Source of the DNA: an uncultured Pseudomonas sp.
Lineage (GTDB): Bacteria; Pseudomonadota; Gammaproteobacteria; Pseudomonadales; Pseudomonadaceae
Assembly: GCF_913774235.1 (NCBI RefSeq)
Contig: NZ_CAJYDW010000012.1
Location: 620,001 to 684,000 of the forward strand
DNA: 64,000 bases
Reading direction: 5' to 3'
Both the position numbers and the translations under genes were made by a program. The notes beneath the pieces are model-generated. The model was not told where the DNA came from, made no database searches, and saw only the letters and a program-made list of their open reading frames with translations. Within the stretch, counting starts at the first letter, position 1. Each line of letters starts with the position of its first letter. This document shows positions 32,860-42,103 of the stretch, in pieces.

Positions 32860-33738
32860 TCAGCCGCCCACCTGTCCTGTCCGCTCCGCCCAGCACTCGG
32901 CGAAGGCGCTCTGCCAATCGGGCAGCGGCTGGCCCAATACCCCGGCCAGCTTGTCGGTGGACAGGCGCGAATTCTTCGGGCGGTAGGCTGGCGTGGGATA
33001 GGCGCTGCTGGGGATGGGATTGAGCCGGGCCTTGAGCAAGCCTTCCTCACGAAGGCGCTGGCCGATCTGCTCGGCGAAACCGAACCAGGAGGTCTCGCCG
33101 GTGGAGGTCAGGTGATAGGTCCCCCAGAGCTCGTCCTGCTCGCTGCGCGCCAGCAGACGCTGGGTAGCGTCGGCGATGGTGCGGGTCCAGGTAGGGGCGC
33201 CCACCTGGTCGGCGACGATGTTCAATTCGTCCCGCTCGCTGAGCAGGCGCACCATGGTGCGCAGGAAGTTGTTGCCCTGCCAGGAATACACCCAACTGGT
33301 GCGCAGGATGAGATGACGCTCGGCGACGTCCCGTACGGCGTTCTCACCGGCCAGCTTGGTGCGGCCATAGACATTGAGTGGGCAGGTGGGGGCGTCCTCG
33401 CGATAGCGGCCTTCCTGGGTGCCATCGAAGACGTAGTCGGTGGAGTAGTGCACCAGCGGTACGCCCAACTGCTGGGCCGCCTCGGCGAAGACGCGCGGTA
33501 CGCGCTCGTTGATCAGGGTAGCCGTCTCGGCATCGCTCTCGGCGGCATCCACCGCGGTATAGGCCGCGGCATTGATGATGACGTCCGGTCGCGCGGCCAG
33601 CACCCGCTGGCGAAGCTCGTCCAGCCGGGTGAAATCCACCTGGGCACGACCGACCACGGTGACCTGGGCCTGCTCGGCCAGCAGCGCCTGGAGGGCTTGG
33701 GAGAGTTGTCCGTGTTGACCCGCGATGAAGACATTCAT
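32860..33738 (-). CDS. rmlD: dTDP-4-dehydrorhamnose reductase
   Basis: 292 residues, short-chain dehydrogenase making dTDP-L-rhamnose for lipopolysaccharide, exopolysaccharide or rhamnolipid. The cofactor loop is GQHGQLSQAL (the last loop Gly of the usual GQLG is Ser). HYSTDYVFDG carries the catalytic Thr, and YGRTKLAGE has the Tyr/Lys pair. No rmlA, rmlB or rmlC is nearby, so it is an orphan copy. The ribosome site is weak, and the nearest strong promoter is about 350 bp upstream (34099-34126). Confidence 0.88.
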   Translation of the reverse strand: MNVFIAGQHGQLSQALQALLAEQAQVTVVGRAQVDFTRLDELRQRVLAARPDVIINAAAYTAVDAAESDAETATLINERVPRVFAEAAQQLGVPLVHYSTDYVFDGTQEGRYREDAPTCPLNVYGRTKLAGENAVRDVAERHLILRTSWVYSWQGNNFLRTMVRLLSERDELNIVADQVGAPTWTRTIADATQRLLARSEQDELWGTYHLTSTGETSWFGFAEQIGQRLREEGLLKARLNPIPSSAYPTPAYRPKNSRLSTDKLAGVLGQPLPDWQSAFAECWAERTGQVGG

Positions 33739-34098
33739 GTACTGATCGATTCCAGAAAGGCTGGCGCGTCCATGCCTGGGGTGACAGGTTGGCCGTCGCC
33801 ACGACAGCCTTTGGCAAAAGGCGCCAGTCTACCCGATGACCGGCACAGAACAAGGATGGCGATTGGCCGGTGCCTTCAGGGTTCGACGGGCTCTAGTCCA
33901 GGGTCGTCGTGCCGCTAAGCGGCGAGGCGGTGGCTGATAAAATTTGTTTCACGATTACTTGACAACCTTGCGACGGATCGATGACGGCCGTCGGTCATGT
34001 CGCTGTCGAGTTGTGCACAACCTGTGCTAACGCTTGTCAAGCCCCTTCGACAGCGGTGCGCTCTCCTTAAAAAACCGCTGTTTTGAATTAAATCATTG

Positions 34099-34126
34099 AT
34101 TATATTGACTTTATTAAAGTGATCAA
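34099..34126 (-). promoter_or_regulatory. Strong sigma-70 promoter reading towards rmlD
   Basis: Minus strand TTGATC (34126-34121), 16-bp spacer, exact TATAAT (34104-34099), in the most AT-rich stretch of the window. The -35 lies inside a TGATCA-AAAAA-TGATCA repeat (two Dam-type GATC). Start near 34092. Confidence 0.65.
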
Positions 34127-34173
34127 AAAATGATCAACTTGTTGCGGGAGCCCGCGGAGCAAGGCTCAGGGTT

Positions 34174-34220
34174 CTTTTCCACCATGTTTTCAACAAAGTT
34201 ATCAACAGAAGCTGTGGATT
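34174..34220. promoter_or_regulatory. DnaA-box-like array with 12-bp spacing
   Basis: TTTTCCACC (34174), TTTTCAACA (34186) and TTATCAACA (34198) start exactly 12 bp apart in the same direction, and TGTGGATTG (34212) is in reverse. They differ from the DnaA consensus TTATCCACA by 1-2 bases each. They stand next to the AT-rich promoter segment. Binding by DnaA is inference. Confidence 0.4.
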
Positions 34221-34313
34221 GTTCAGCTGGGCCGAGGCGCAGCAACCTTAATGGACACTGAACGAAAGCTTCCTGGCGCAGGCGACTGTGGCGTCTCTCT
34301 TGGCGGGTCGATT

Positions 34314-37300
34314 TCAGCCAGAAAGCGCCAGCTGTCGACTCAGTAGCGCGCGCAGCGAGGCTGGCTTGACCGGCTTGGGCAGGAAGTCCAGGCGCGCGGC
34401 GCGCACCCTGGCCAGGCACTCGGGGCGGCCGTCCGCGCTGATGACGATGCCGGGGATGTCCTGACGGAGGGTTCGGCGGATCCACTCGGCGACCTCCGGG
34501 CCGGTATCGGCGTCGCTCAGGTGGTAGTCGACGATCAGCAGGCGCGGTACCACGCCCTGTTCCAGCAGGGCCGCGCATTCTTCCCGGCTGCGTGCGGTCC
34601 AGACCTGGCAGCCCCAGCGCCCGAGCAGGCTGCGCAGGCCCAGCAGGATGCTGTCTTCGTTGTCGATGCACAGCACTGGGTCACCCGGCAGCGGCTGGCT
34701 GGCCTCGGCGGCCGCTGCCGCCTGGACCGCCACGAGGGGGGCCAGGGGCACCTTGACGCTGAAGACGCTGCCATGGCCTGGCCAGGAGCGCACCGACAGT
34801 TCGTGGCCGAGCACCCGGCACAGGCGATCGGCGATGGCCAGGCCCAGCCCCAGGCCCTTTTCCGCGCGCGTCTGGTGGCTGTCCAGGCGCTTGAACTCCT
34901 CGAAGATGAGGTCGAGCTTGTCCGGCGGGATGCCGGGGCCGCTGTCCCAGACTTCCAGGCTCACGTGCTGCGCCTGCCGGCGCACACCGAGCAGCACCCG
35001 GCCGTCGGCGTATCTCAGGGCGTTGGTGAGGAAGTTCTGCAGCACCCGGCGCAGTAGTTTGCTGTCGCTGTTGACCACCAGCCGGCTGTTGCGGATGCGC
35101 AGGCTGGTGCCTTGGTCCTGGGCCAGGGCCTTGAATTCGACGCCGAGGGCATCGAACAGCGTGGCCAGGGCGAAGGGCGCCGGGTTGGCGAGGATGCGGC
35201 CGTTTTCCAGTCGCGAAATATCCAGCAGGTCGGCGATCAGGTCTTCGCTGGACCTGAGGGCGCTGTCCATGTTGCGCACCAGTTCCTGGGCCTCGCGGGC
35301 CAGGCCGTCCTGATGGGCGAGGGCGGCGGTGAACAGGCGGGCGGCGCTGAGCGGCTGCATCAGGTCGTGGCTGACCGCGGTGAGGAAGCGACTCTTGGAC
35401 TGGTTGGCCGCTTCGGCATGAGCCTTGGCTTCCACCAGCGCCTGGTTGAGCTGGGACAGCTCGCGGGTGCGTTCCTCCACGCGCTGTTCCAGGCCTTCGT
35501 TGGCTTCGCGCAGGGCGCGCTCGGCCTCGCGGAAGGCGGTGATGTCGGTGAAGCTCATGACGAAGCCACGGCCGGGCATGGGGCTGCCGATCAGCTCGAT
35601 CACCCGGCCATTGGGAAAGGTGCGCTCGGAGGTGTGGGGAATGCCCTGGCGCATCCGCTCCACCCGCCGGGCCACGTGTTCGTCGGGATCGCCCGGGCCG
35701 CAGAGGCCGCGCAGGGCGTTGTAGCGGATGATCTCGGCGATGGGCCGGCCGACTTGGATCATGCCCTCGGGATAGTCGAACAGTTCCAGGTAGCGCTGGT
35801 TCCAGGCGACCAGGCGCAGCGACTGGTCCACCACGCTGATGCCCTGGGAGATGTTCTCGATGGCGCCCTGCAAGAGCGCCCGGTTGAATTCGAGCACCTC
35901 CGAGGCTTCGTCGGCGATGCGCACCACGTCGTCGACCTGCATGTCGCGGCCTTCGATGGCGGCCTTGACCACGGCGCGGGCCGAGGAGGCGCCGATCACC
36001 CCGGCGAGCAGGCGCTCGGTATGGGCGATCCACTCGCTGTTGGCATTGCTGCCGGGCCGGTAGGTCAGGCCACTCTGTTCGGCGAAGCGACTGAAACTGA
36101 GGCGGGCACGCTCATCCCCGACGAAGCGGGCGGCGAGCAGGCGCAGGTCTTCCAGCTTGACCGCCAGCAGGGCGCGATTGCGTGGCTTGGGCAGGGCATA
36201 CTGGGCGATGAAGCGCCCGGCCTGCCAGTATTCCGCGACCCGGGTCCGTGACAGCAGGGAGACCAGGGTGAACAGCAGGAAATTGCCGGCCAAGGAGACC
36301 AGGGCGCCGACCGTGGTGGGCTGCAGGGTCCAGCCACTGTCAGGGTGCTCGAACCAGGCCAGGCCGGGGAAGCCGTCCAGCGGCCACTGTAGGCTGACGG
36401 CGACCACCGGCAGCACCATCAGATAGCCCCACAGCAGAGCACCGGCGGTGAGCCCGGCGAAGACCCCGCGGCGATTGGCGGCCTTCCAGAACAGCGCCCC
36501 GACCATGGCCGGGCCGAGTTGGGCGATGGCGGCGAAGGCGATCTGGCCGATGGTGGCGAGACTGGCGCTGGAGCCCAGCAGGCGATAGCTGCAGTAGGCC
36601 AGCACCAGGATGACCACGATGCTGGCGCGGCGCACCGTGAGCATCCAGTGGCTGAATACCTCGTGGGGGCTTTCCACCTGGCCGCGGCGCCTGAGCAGCC
36701 AGGGCAGCACGATGTCGTTGGAAACCATGGTGGAAAGCGCCACGCAGGCGACGATCACCATGCCGGTGGCGGCCGAGGCGCCACCGAGGAAGGCCAGCAA
36801 GGCCAGCCAGGGACGCTCCTGGGCCAGTGGCAGGCTGATCACGAAGGAGTCGGGCAGCACGCCGCCTGGCAGGTGCAGCTGGCCGGCCAGGGCGATGGGT
36901 ATGACGAACAGCGCCGCCAGCGCCAGGTAGAGCGGGAACACCCAGCGCGCCAGGTTGACGTCCCGGGTATCGGTGTTTTCCACCACCGTTACGTGGAACT
37001 GGCGCGGCAGGCACATCACGGCGATGAAGGCGACGCCGGTCTGGATCAGCAGACCCGGCCAGTCGAGGGTCTCACGCCAATAGTTCTGCAGTTGCGGCGC
37101 CTGCTGCGAGCGCTCGAGCAGATCGCCGAAACCCTGGTGCAGTCCGTAGGTGACCCAGAGGCCCACGGCGAGGAAGGCGGCGAGCTTGACCAGGGATTCG
37201 AAGGCGATGGCCAGCATCATGCCGCGGTGATGCTCGGTGACGTCGAGGTTGCGGGTGCCGAAGAGGATGGCGAAGACCGCCAACACCAGGGAGACGAACA

Positions 37301-37784
37301 GCGCGGTGTCCTGGGCGCGGGTACCCTGGGTCTCGGCATTGATGCCGGTCAGCAAGTTGACGCCGATGACGATGCCCTTGAGTTGCAGCGCCAGATAGGG
37401 CAGTACCCCGACCAGGCAGATCAGGGCGACCACGATGGCCAGGGTCTGGGACTTGCCGTAGCGAGCGGCAATGAAGTCGGCGATGGAGGTGATGTTCTCC
37501 TTCTTGCTGATCAGCACCATCTTCTTCACCAGTTGCGGCGCCAGCAGCAGGAAGAGGATGGGGCCCAGATAGATGGGTAGGAACGACCAGAGCTGATCGG
37601 CGGCCTGGCCCACGGCGCCGAAGAAGGTCCAGCTGGTGCAGTACACCGCCAGCGACAGGCTGTAGACCCAGGCGCGCATCCGCGGCCGGAGTGGTGGGCG
37701 GCGGTCACCATAGAAGGCGATGCCGAACAGCAGCGCCAGATAGCCGAGGGTAACGGTGATGATCAGCCCACTGGGCAGGGACAT
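34314..37784 (-). CDS. mxtR: SLC5 transporter/PAS hybrid sensor histidine kinase (MxtR/CrbS type)
   Basis: 1156 residues. N-terminal sodium:solute symporter-like domain of about 13 helices (1-500), PAS domain near 620-730, coiled linker, HisKA with phospho-accepting His806 in VSHDLMQPL, ATPase domain with NALRYA, DSGPGIP and GLGLGLAI, and a C-terminal receiver with Asp1086 in LLIVDYHLSD. The length and order match MxtR (PA3271) and CrbS, which with the LuxR-type regulator ErdR/CrbR control acetate uptake and activation. The cognate regulator is not in the window, but the target actP is. The ATG at 37784 has GGAG five bases upstream. Confidence 0.9.
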   Translation of the reverse strand: MSLPSGLIITVTLGYLALLFGIAFYGDRRPPLRPRMRAWVYSLSLAVYCTSWTFFGAVGQAADQLWSFLPIYLGPILFLLLAPQLVKKMVLISKKENITSIADFIAARYGKSQTLAIVVALICLVGVLPYLALQLKGIVIGVNLLTGINAETQGTRAQDTALFVSLVLAVFAILFGTRNLDVTEHHRGMMLAIAFESLVKLAAFLAVGLWVTYGLHQGFGDLLERSQQAPQLQNYWRETLDWPGLLIQTGVAFIAVMCLPRQFHVTVVENTDTRDVNLARWVFPLYLALAALFVIPIALAGQLHLPGGVLPDSFVISLPLAQERPWLALLAFLGGASAATGMVIVACVALSTMVSNDIVLPWLLRRRGQVESPHEVFSHWMLTVRRASIVVILVLAYCSYRLLGSSASLATIGQIAFAAIAQLGPAMVGALFWKAANRRGVFAGLTAGALLWGYLMVLPVVAVSLQWPLDGFPGLAWFEHPDSGWTLQPTTVGALVSLAGNFLLFTLVSLLSRTRVAEYWQAGRFIAQYALPKPRNRALLAVKLEDLRLLAARFVGDERARLSFSRFAEQSGLTYRPGSNANSEWIAHTERLLAGVIGASSARAVVKAAIEGRDMQVDDVVRIADEASEVLEFNRALLQGAIENISQGISVVDQSLRLVAWNQRYLELFDYPEGMIQVGRPIAEIIRYNALRGLCGPGDPDEHVARRVERMRQGIPHTSERTFPNGRVIELIGSPMPGRGFVMSFTDITAFREAERALREANEGLEQRVEERTRELSQLNQALVEAKAHAEAANQSKSRFLTAVSHDLMQPLSAARLFTAALAHQDGLAREAQELVRNMDSALRSSEDLIADLLDISRLENGRILANPAPFALATLFDALGVEFKALAQDQGTSLRIRNSRLVVNSDSKLLRRVLQNFLTNALRYADGRVLLGVRRQAQHVSLEVWDSGPGIPPDKLDLIFEEFKRLDSHQTRAEKGLGLGLAIADRLCRVLGHELSVRSWPGHGSVFSVKVPLAPLVAVQAAAAAEASQPLPGDPVLCIDNEDSILLGLRSLLGRWGCQVWTARSREECAALLEQGVVPRLLIVDYHLSDADTGPEVAEWIRRTLRQDIPGIVISADGRPECLARVRAARLDFLPKPVKPASLRALLSRQLALSG

Positions 37785-37942
37785 GGCGGCTCCGAACGTT
37801 CCAGGCGCCCGTCGCGCCCGGACAAAGTGTCGCACCTTGGGCCACCAGACGTCAGGTCTGCGGATCTGTACGGCGACATTGGGTTGAGCCCGGCCGCCGG
37901 CCCTGTTAGGTTGGCGGGCTGATTCAAGCGAGAGAGACCGCC

Positions 37943-38509
37943 ATGTTCCAAGCGCAGCCCATTTCCCTGCAACGTGGTGCGCTGCGCCTGGACCCCCTGG
38001 CGGAGGCGGACGTGCTGGAGCTGGTCAGCCTGGCCGAGCGCAATCGCGAGGCGCTGCACTATCTCAGCGGACCGCTGCGACCGGACTGGTATCGCCAGGC
38101 GCTGGCCGAGCAGCGCGAGGGGCGGTCGCTGCCCTTCGCCGTGCGGGTGGCCGATCGGCTGGTGGGTACTACCCGTTTCGCCGACTTCCTGCCCGCCCTG
38201 CCGGCCGCCGAGATCGGCTGGACCTGGCTCGACCAGGAGCAGCATGGCAGCGGCCTCAACGGCAACCTCAAGTACCTGATGCTGCGGCATGCCTTCGAGC
38301 ACTGGCAGCTGGTCCGGGTGCAGCTCAAGACCGCCGCCACCAACCTCAGATCCCAGGGCGCCATCGAGAAGCTCGGCGCCGTGCGCGAAGGCTTGTTGCG
38401 CAATCATCGTCGGCTGGCTGATGGCCGTTTGGACGACACCGTGATGTACAGCATCACCGATCGCGAATGGCCCGAGGTGAAGGCGCGCCTGGAAGCCTCC
38501 TTCAACTGA
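37943..38509 (+). CDS. GNAT family N-acetyltransferase (RimJ/RimL type)
   Basis: 188 residues, acetyl-CoA-dependent acyltransferase. RimJ/L-like features are an N-terminal LRLDPLAEADVLELVSL, the EIGWTWLDQEQHGSGLNGNLKYLML core where the acetyl-CoA loop sits, and VQLKTAATNLRSQGAIEKLGAVREG typical of the family. The substrate is unknown; relatives act on ribosomal protein N-termini or on small molecules. Divergent from mxtR, the same neighbour as in P. aeruginosa (PA3270, from memory). Confidence 0.85.
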   Translation: MFQAQPISLQRGALRLDPLAEADVLELVSLAERNREALHYLSGPLRPDWYRQALAEQREGRSLPFAVRVADRLVGTTRFADFLPALPAAEIGWTWLDQEQHGSGLNGNLKYLMLRHAFEHWQLVRVQLKTAATNLRSQGAIEKLGAVREGLLRNHRRLADGRLDDTVMYSITDREWPEVKARLEASFN

Positions 38510-38695
38510 TCGACCCGGACTCCGTTACCGTTCGTCGGGACGGGCCACTGGTGGTGTCCGCGCGATAGCTCTACGTCGCGACCTTGGCGCCGGTATTCCA
38601 ACGCTGGTCGTTAGCTACCCCTCAGTTTTCCGCAGGGCGGTCGACATTCTTGCTCAATGGCAAGAATTCGCCTGCACTCATCCGCGGACCGCTGC

Positions 38696-41152
38696 ATGTT
38701 TCCACTCTCGCCTTCCTCTGCGCTGCGCACGTTCAAGGTGGTCTGGCCCTTCGTCATCATCCTGTCGTGCCAGGCCCTGGTCGCCATCGTCAGCCTGCAA
38801 CTGCTGTCGACGGTACGCGCCTACGTTTCGGCGGAAAGTCTGTGGAGCAAGAGCCTGGGCAACGCCATGCTCTCCTTGGGCGCCTATCTCGACGAGGGTC
38901 GTCCGGACGCCTACCAGGCGTACCTGGCCTCGATCAGCGTCAACGATCTCGATCGCGCCGCTCGCTACGAGCTGGATAGCTACGGTAGCCGGGAGGAGGC
39001 CGCACGGCTGCTGCGGCTGGCCGGCAACGACCCGGACGACATCGAGGGTCTCATCCGGCTCTTCCAACTGGCCCGCCACGTCGAACCGTTCCAAGGGGTG
39101 ATCGCTCGCTGGCAGGCCACCGACCCCTACCTGGACGAATTTCAGGCGCTGGCAAGGACCGGCTTCGAGCTGATCAAGCTGCAGGGGCCTGGCCCGCTGC
39201 TGATCCCGCTGAAGCGTCAGCTGCTGGATCTGCACGACCGGATGATGCCGGAGACGGTGGCCTTCTCGGAGCGGCTCGGCCTGGCCTCGCGCCAACTGGT
39301 CTGGGGCTTGCTCGTCGCCAACGTCCTGGTCGGGGCGCTGCTGGTACTGCTGACCGTCTGGCGCATGCATCTCCTGGTGCAGCAGCGCTGGCGCTCCGAG
39401 CGCGCCCTGCAGGCGGAAAAGCAGCGAGTCCAGGTGATCCTCGCCTCCATCGGCGATGCCGTGCTCGCGGTAGATGCCCAGGGCCGGCTGCTCTATCACA
39501 ATCCCGCCGCGGAGCGGTTGTTGCGGCAGCCGACGCTCGTCGTCGGCACCCCCGTTACCCAGCTGTTCGATATCCAGACCGAAGACCAACAGGGGTCCAC
39601 CGAACCTCTGGCTGAGCGGCTGTTGAGCGAGAGATGGCTGCAGGGCGCCGAACCCCTGGCGCAGCAGCTGGTGCTGACCGATGGCGCGCGCCTTCCCGTG
39701 GCCCTGACAGTGACCGCCCTGCCGGCTGGCGAATCCGCTGCCGGGGTGGTGCTGGTGATGCACGACCAGACCCGGGAACGGGCCTTCCTGCGCGATCTCG
39801 CCTGGCAGGCCAGCCACGATGCCTTGACCGGGCTACTCAATCGTCGGGAATTCGAAACCCGGCTGGAGCGGCTGCTGGCGCGGGACGACCTGAGCCAGGC
39901 CTCGTTGCTGTTCATCGATCTGGATCAGTTCAAGATCGTCAACGATACCTCCGGGCATTTCCATGGCGATCGGCTGTTGCGGCAACTGTGCACCTCGCTG
40001 GGCAGCCAGCTGGACGAGGGCGACTGCCTGGCGCGGCTGGGGGGTGACGAATTCGGGGTGCTATTGGAGGGGCGTAACCCGGGCGAAGCCGAGGCCCTGG
40101 CGGAGCGGCTGCGCGGTTGTATTGGTGCCCAGCAGTTCGAGGCGGCGGGTCAGAACTTCCGGGTGGGCCTGAGCATCGGGGTGGTGCATCTGGGGGGCCA
40201 GCTGTTGACGCCGGAGGAGGCTCTGCGCCTGGCCGATCTGGCCTGCTACGCGGCCAAGGACAAGGGGCGCAATCGCGTCCAGGTCTTTGCCCCTGGCGAT
40301 GTGGAGCTGGATCAGCGCCATGGCGAGATGGCCTGGGTGCAGCGTCTGCACCGGGCGCTGGCCGAGGATAGGTTTCGGCTGTATGTCCAGCCGATTCTGG
40401 GGCTGGGCCAGGAGACCGTTGCGGATCGCCACGTGGAGGTGCTGATACGGCTGGAGGAGGGCGAGCGGCTGATCGCGCCGGGCGCCTTCATCCCGGCCGC
40501 GGAGCGCTATGGCTTGATGCCCGACCTGGATCGCTGGGTGATCGCGGCGGCGCTGGCGCGTTTCGCCGAGCTGCCCGACGGGCTGCTCGATACCCTGGCC
40601 ATCAACCTGTCCGGGCATTCCTTGGGTGAGGTGGGACTGGCCGATTTCGTCAGGCAGCAGCTGCAGCGCTGGCAGATTGCGCCGGCGCGCATCTGTTTCG
40701 AGATCACCGAGACCAGCGCGGTGGCCAATCTGGATGCGGCGCGGCTGTTCATGGACGAGTTGCGCGGCCTGGGGGTGCGATTCTCCCTGGACGACTTCGG
40801 CGCCGGGATGTCGTCCTTCACCTATCTCAAGCACCTGCCGGTGGACTACCTGAAGATCGACGGCAGCTTTGTCCGCCACCTGCTGGAGGACGCCGTGGAT
40901 AGCGCCATGGTCGAGGCGATCAACCAGCTCGGCCATCTCACCGGCAAGAAGACCATTGCCGAATTCGCCGAGAACGAGGCAGTGATCGCGGCCCTCGGCG
41001 TGCTGGGGATCGACTACGCCCAAGGCTATGGCGTCGCCCGGCCGCAGCCCTTTACCGAGGACACCTGCCAGGCGCTGGTCCGGCAGGTGTGGCACGAGGC
41101 TTCAGGGGCGCGCGTCGTCGTCCTTGAAACGGCGGAAGAGGGTGGCCAATAG
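38696..41152 (+). CDS. Membrane GGDEF-EAL protein with PAS domain
   Basis: 818 residues from ATG 38696 (ATG 38657 in frame is possible; neither has a strong ribosome site). Two membrane helices (about 12-34 and 205-227) bracket a periplasmic sensor of about 170 residues. A PAS domain (VQVILASIGDAVLAVDAQG) follows, then GGDEF with intact RLGGDEF near residue 450, then EAL. In the EAL domain the signature is EVLIRLEE, yet the other catalytic residues stand (NLSGHS, FEITETS, SLDDFGAG, YLKIDGSF, AEFAENE, YAQGYG). It is a bifunctional candidate for cyclic-di-GMP turnover. Its 3' end overlaps the BASS gene by 51 bp. Confidence 0.9.
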   Translation: MFPLSPSSALRTFKVVWPFVIILSCQALVAIVSLQLLSTVRAYVSAESLWSKSLGNAMLSLGAYLDEGRPDAYQAYLASISVNDLDRAARYELDSYGSREEAARLLRLAGNDPDDIEGLIRLFQLARHVEPFQGVIARWQATDPYLDEFQALARTGFELIKLQGPGPLLIPLKRQLLDLHDRMMPETVAFSERLGLASRQLVWGLLVANVLVGALLVLLTVWRMHLLVQQRWRSERALQAEKQRVQVILASIGDAVLAVDAQGRLLYHNPAAERLLRQPTLVVGTPVTQLFDIQTEDQQGSTEPLAERLLSERWLQGAEPLAQQLVLTDGARLPVALTVTALPAGESAAGVVLVMHDQTRERAFLRDLAWQASHDALTGLLNRREFETRLERLLARDDLSQASLLFIDLDQFKIVNDTSGHFHGDRLLRQLCTSLGSQLDEGDCLARLGGDEFGVLLEGRNPGEAEALAERLRGCIGAQQFEAAGQNFRVGLSIGVVHLGGQLLTPEEALRLADLACYAAKDKGRNRVQVFAPGDVELDQRHGEMAWVQRLHRALAEDRFRLYVQPILGLGQETVADRHVEVLIRLEEGERLIAPGAFIPAAERYGLMPDLDRWVIAAALARFAELPDGLLDTLAINLSGHSLGEVGLADFVRQQLQRWQIAPARICFEITETSAVANLDAARLFMDELRGLGVRFSLDDFGAGMSSFTYLKHLPVDYLKIDGSFVRHLLEDAVDSAMVEAINQLGHLTGKKTIAEFAENEAVIAALGVLGIDYAQGYGVARPQPFTEDTCQALVRQVWHEASGARVVVLETAEEGGQ

Positions 41153-42043
41153 CGCCCCGGAGATGTTGTGCCAGACGCTGAACAGGGCGCTAGGCACCGC
41201 GGCCAGCGGAGAGAAATGCGCCGTCGCCAGGGCGGCGCCGAGCCCGGAATTCTGCATGCCGACTTCCAGGGCCAGGGATTTGCGCTGGGCCACCGGCAGC
41301 TTGCAGAACTTGCCGGTGAGATAGCCGAGCAGGAAGCCGAAGCCGTTGTGCAGGATCACCACCGCCATGATCAGCAGCCCGGATTCGGCGATGCGCGCCT
41401 GGCTCGCGGCCACCACCGCGGCAACGATCACCACGATGCTCACCACCGAGGCCAGCGGCAGCACCTCGACCAGGGCGCCGACGCGATTGCCCAGGACCCG
41501 CTGGGCAATCAGCCCGAGGGCGATGGGCAGCAGCACCACCTGTAGGATCGACCAGAACAGCCCGGCAAAGGAGATCGGCAGCCAGGTGGAGGCCAGCAGC
41601 CAGATCAAGGCGGGCGTCAGCAACGGGGCGAGCAGGGTGGTCACGGCAGCGATGGCCACCGACAGCGCCAGGTCGCCCTTGGCCAGCCAGGTCATGACGT
41701 TGGACGCCGTCCCGCTGGGGCAGCAGCCGACCAGGATGACGCCCACGGCGATCTCCGGCGGCAGGTGGAACAGCTGGCACAGCCCCCAGGCCACGCCCGG
41801 CATGATGACGAAGTGGGCCACCACGCCCAGCAGCACCCGCCAAGGGTGCCGACCGAGGGCGGCGAAGTCTTCCAGCTTGAGGGTCAGGCCCATGCCGAAC
41901 ATGATCACCCCCAGCAGCGGCACGATGGCCACGCTCAGCGGCTTGAACACGGCGGGAGCGAAGAACGCCAGCAGGGCGGCGAACAGCACCCAGAAGGCGA
42001 AGGTATTGCCGACGAAACGGCTGAAGGCGGCCAGGGCGCGCAT
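41102..42043 (-). CDS. Bile acid:sodium symporter (BASS) family transporter
   Basis: 313 residues, about ten membrane helices. Family marks are GCCPSGTASNVMTWLAKGD near residue 105 and EVGMQNSGLGAALA near 265, the two crossover motifs that bind sodium. Relatives move organic anions such as pantothenate or 2-keto acids; the substrate here is unknown. AGGAG precedes the ATG. The rdgC terminator separates it from rdgC upstream. Confidence 0.88.
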   Translation of the reverse strand: MRALAAFSRFVGNTFAFWVLFAALLAFFAPAVFKPLSVAIVPLLGVIMFGMGLTLKLEDFAALGRHPWRVLLGVVAHFVIMPGVAWGLCQLFHLPPEIAVGVILVGCCPSGTASNVMTWLAKGDLALSVAIAAVTTLLAPLLTPALIWLLASTWLPISFAGLFWSILQVVLLPIALGLIAQRVLGNRVGALVEVLPLASVVSIVVIVAAVVAASQARIAESGLLIMAVVILHNGFGFLLGYLTGKFCKLPVAQRKSLALEVGMQNSGLGAALATAHFSPLAAVPSALFSVWHNISGALLATLFRRFKDDDARP

Positions 42044-42068
42044 GACGAACTCCTTTTTATAAGAGGCA

Positions 42069-42095
42069 GAAAAAAGGCCGGTCTGTGCCGGCCTT
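42069..42095 (-). terminator. Intrinsic terminator of rdgC
   Basis: Minus strand AAGGCCGG, loop CACAGA, CCGGCCTTTTTT: an 8-bp stem with a T run, directly after the rdgC stop and before the BASS gene. Confidence 0.88.
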
Positions 42096-42103
42096 GGTCG
42101 ATC

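Larger units (their letters stand above)
33739..34313. other. 575-bp intergenic region between mxtR and rmlD
   Basis: No credible protein gene. From right to left: a DnaA-box-like array (34174-34220), a strong leftward sigma-70 promoter in AT-rich DNA (34099-34126), an inverted repeat ACAGCGGT/ACCGCTGT (about 34049-34086) just after the predicted start, then 300 bp of ordinary composition up to rmlD. The leader would be unusually long, so a small RNA or leader regulation is possible. Confidence 0.5.

Noticed and set aside
33900-34090. Small frame in the rmlD leader starting at a TTG after GAAGGGG
   Set aside because: Ribosome site only one base from the start and no protein-like pattern.
34060-34230. 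Chromosomal replication origin
   Set aside because: AT-rich DNA and DnaA-like boxes are present, but no dnaA, dnaN, gyrB, rpmH or parAB nearby and the boxes are imperfect. Kept only as a DnaA-type array.
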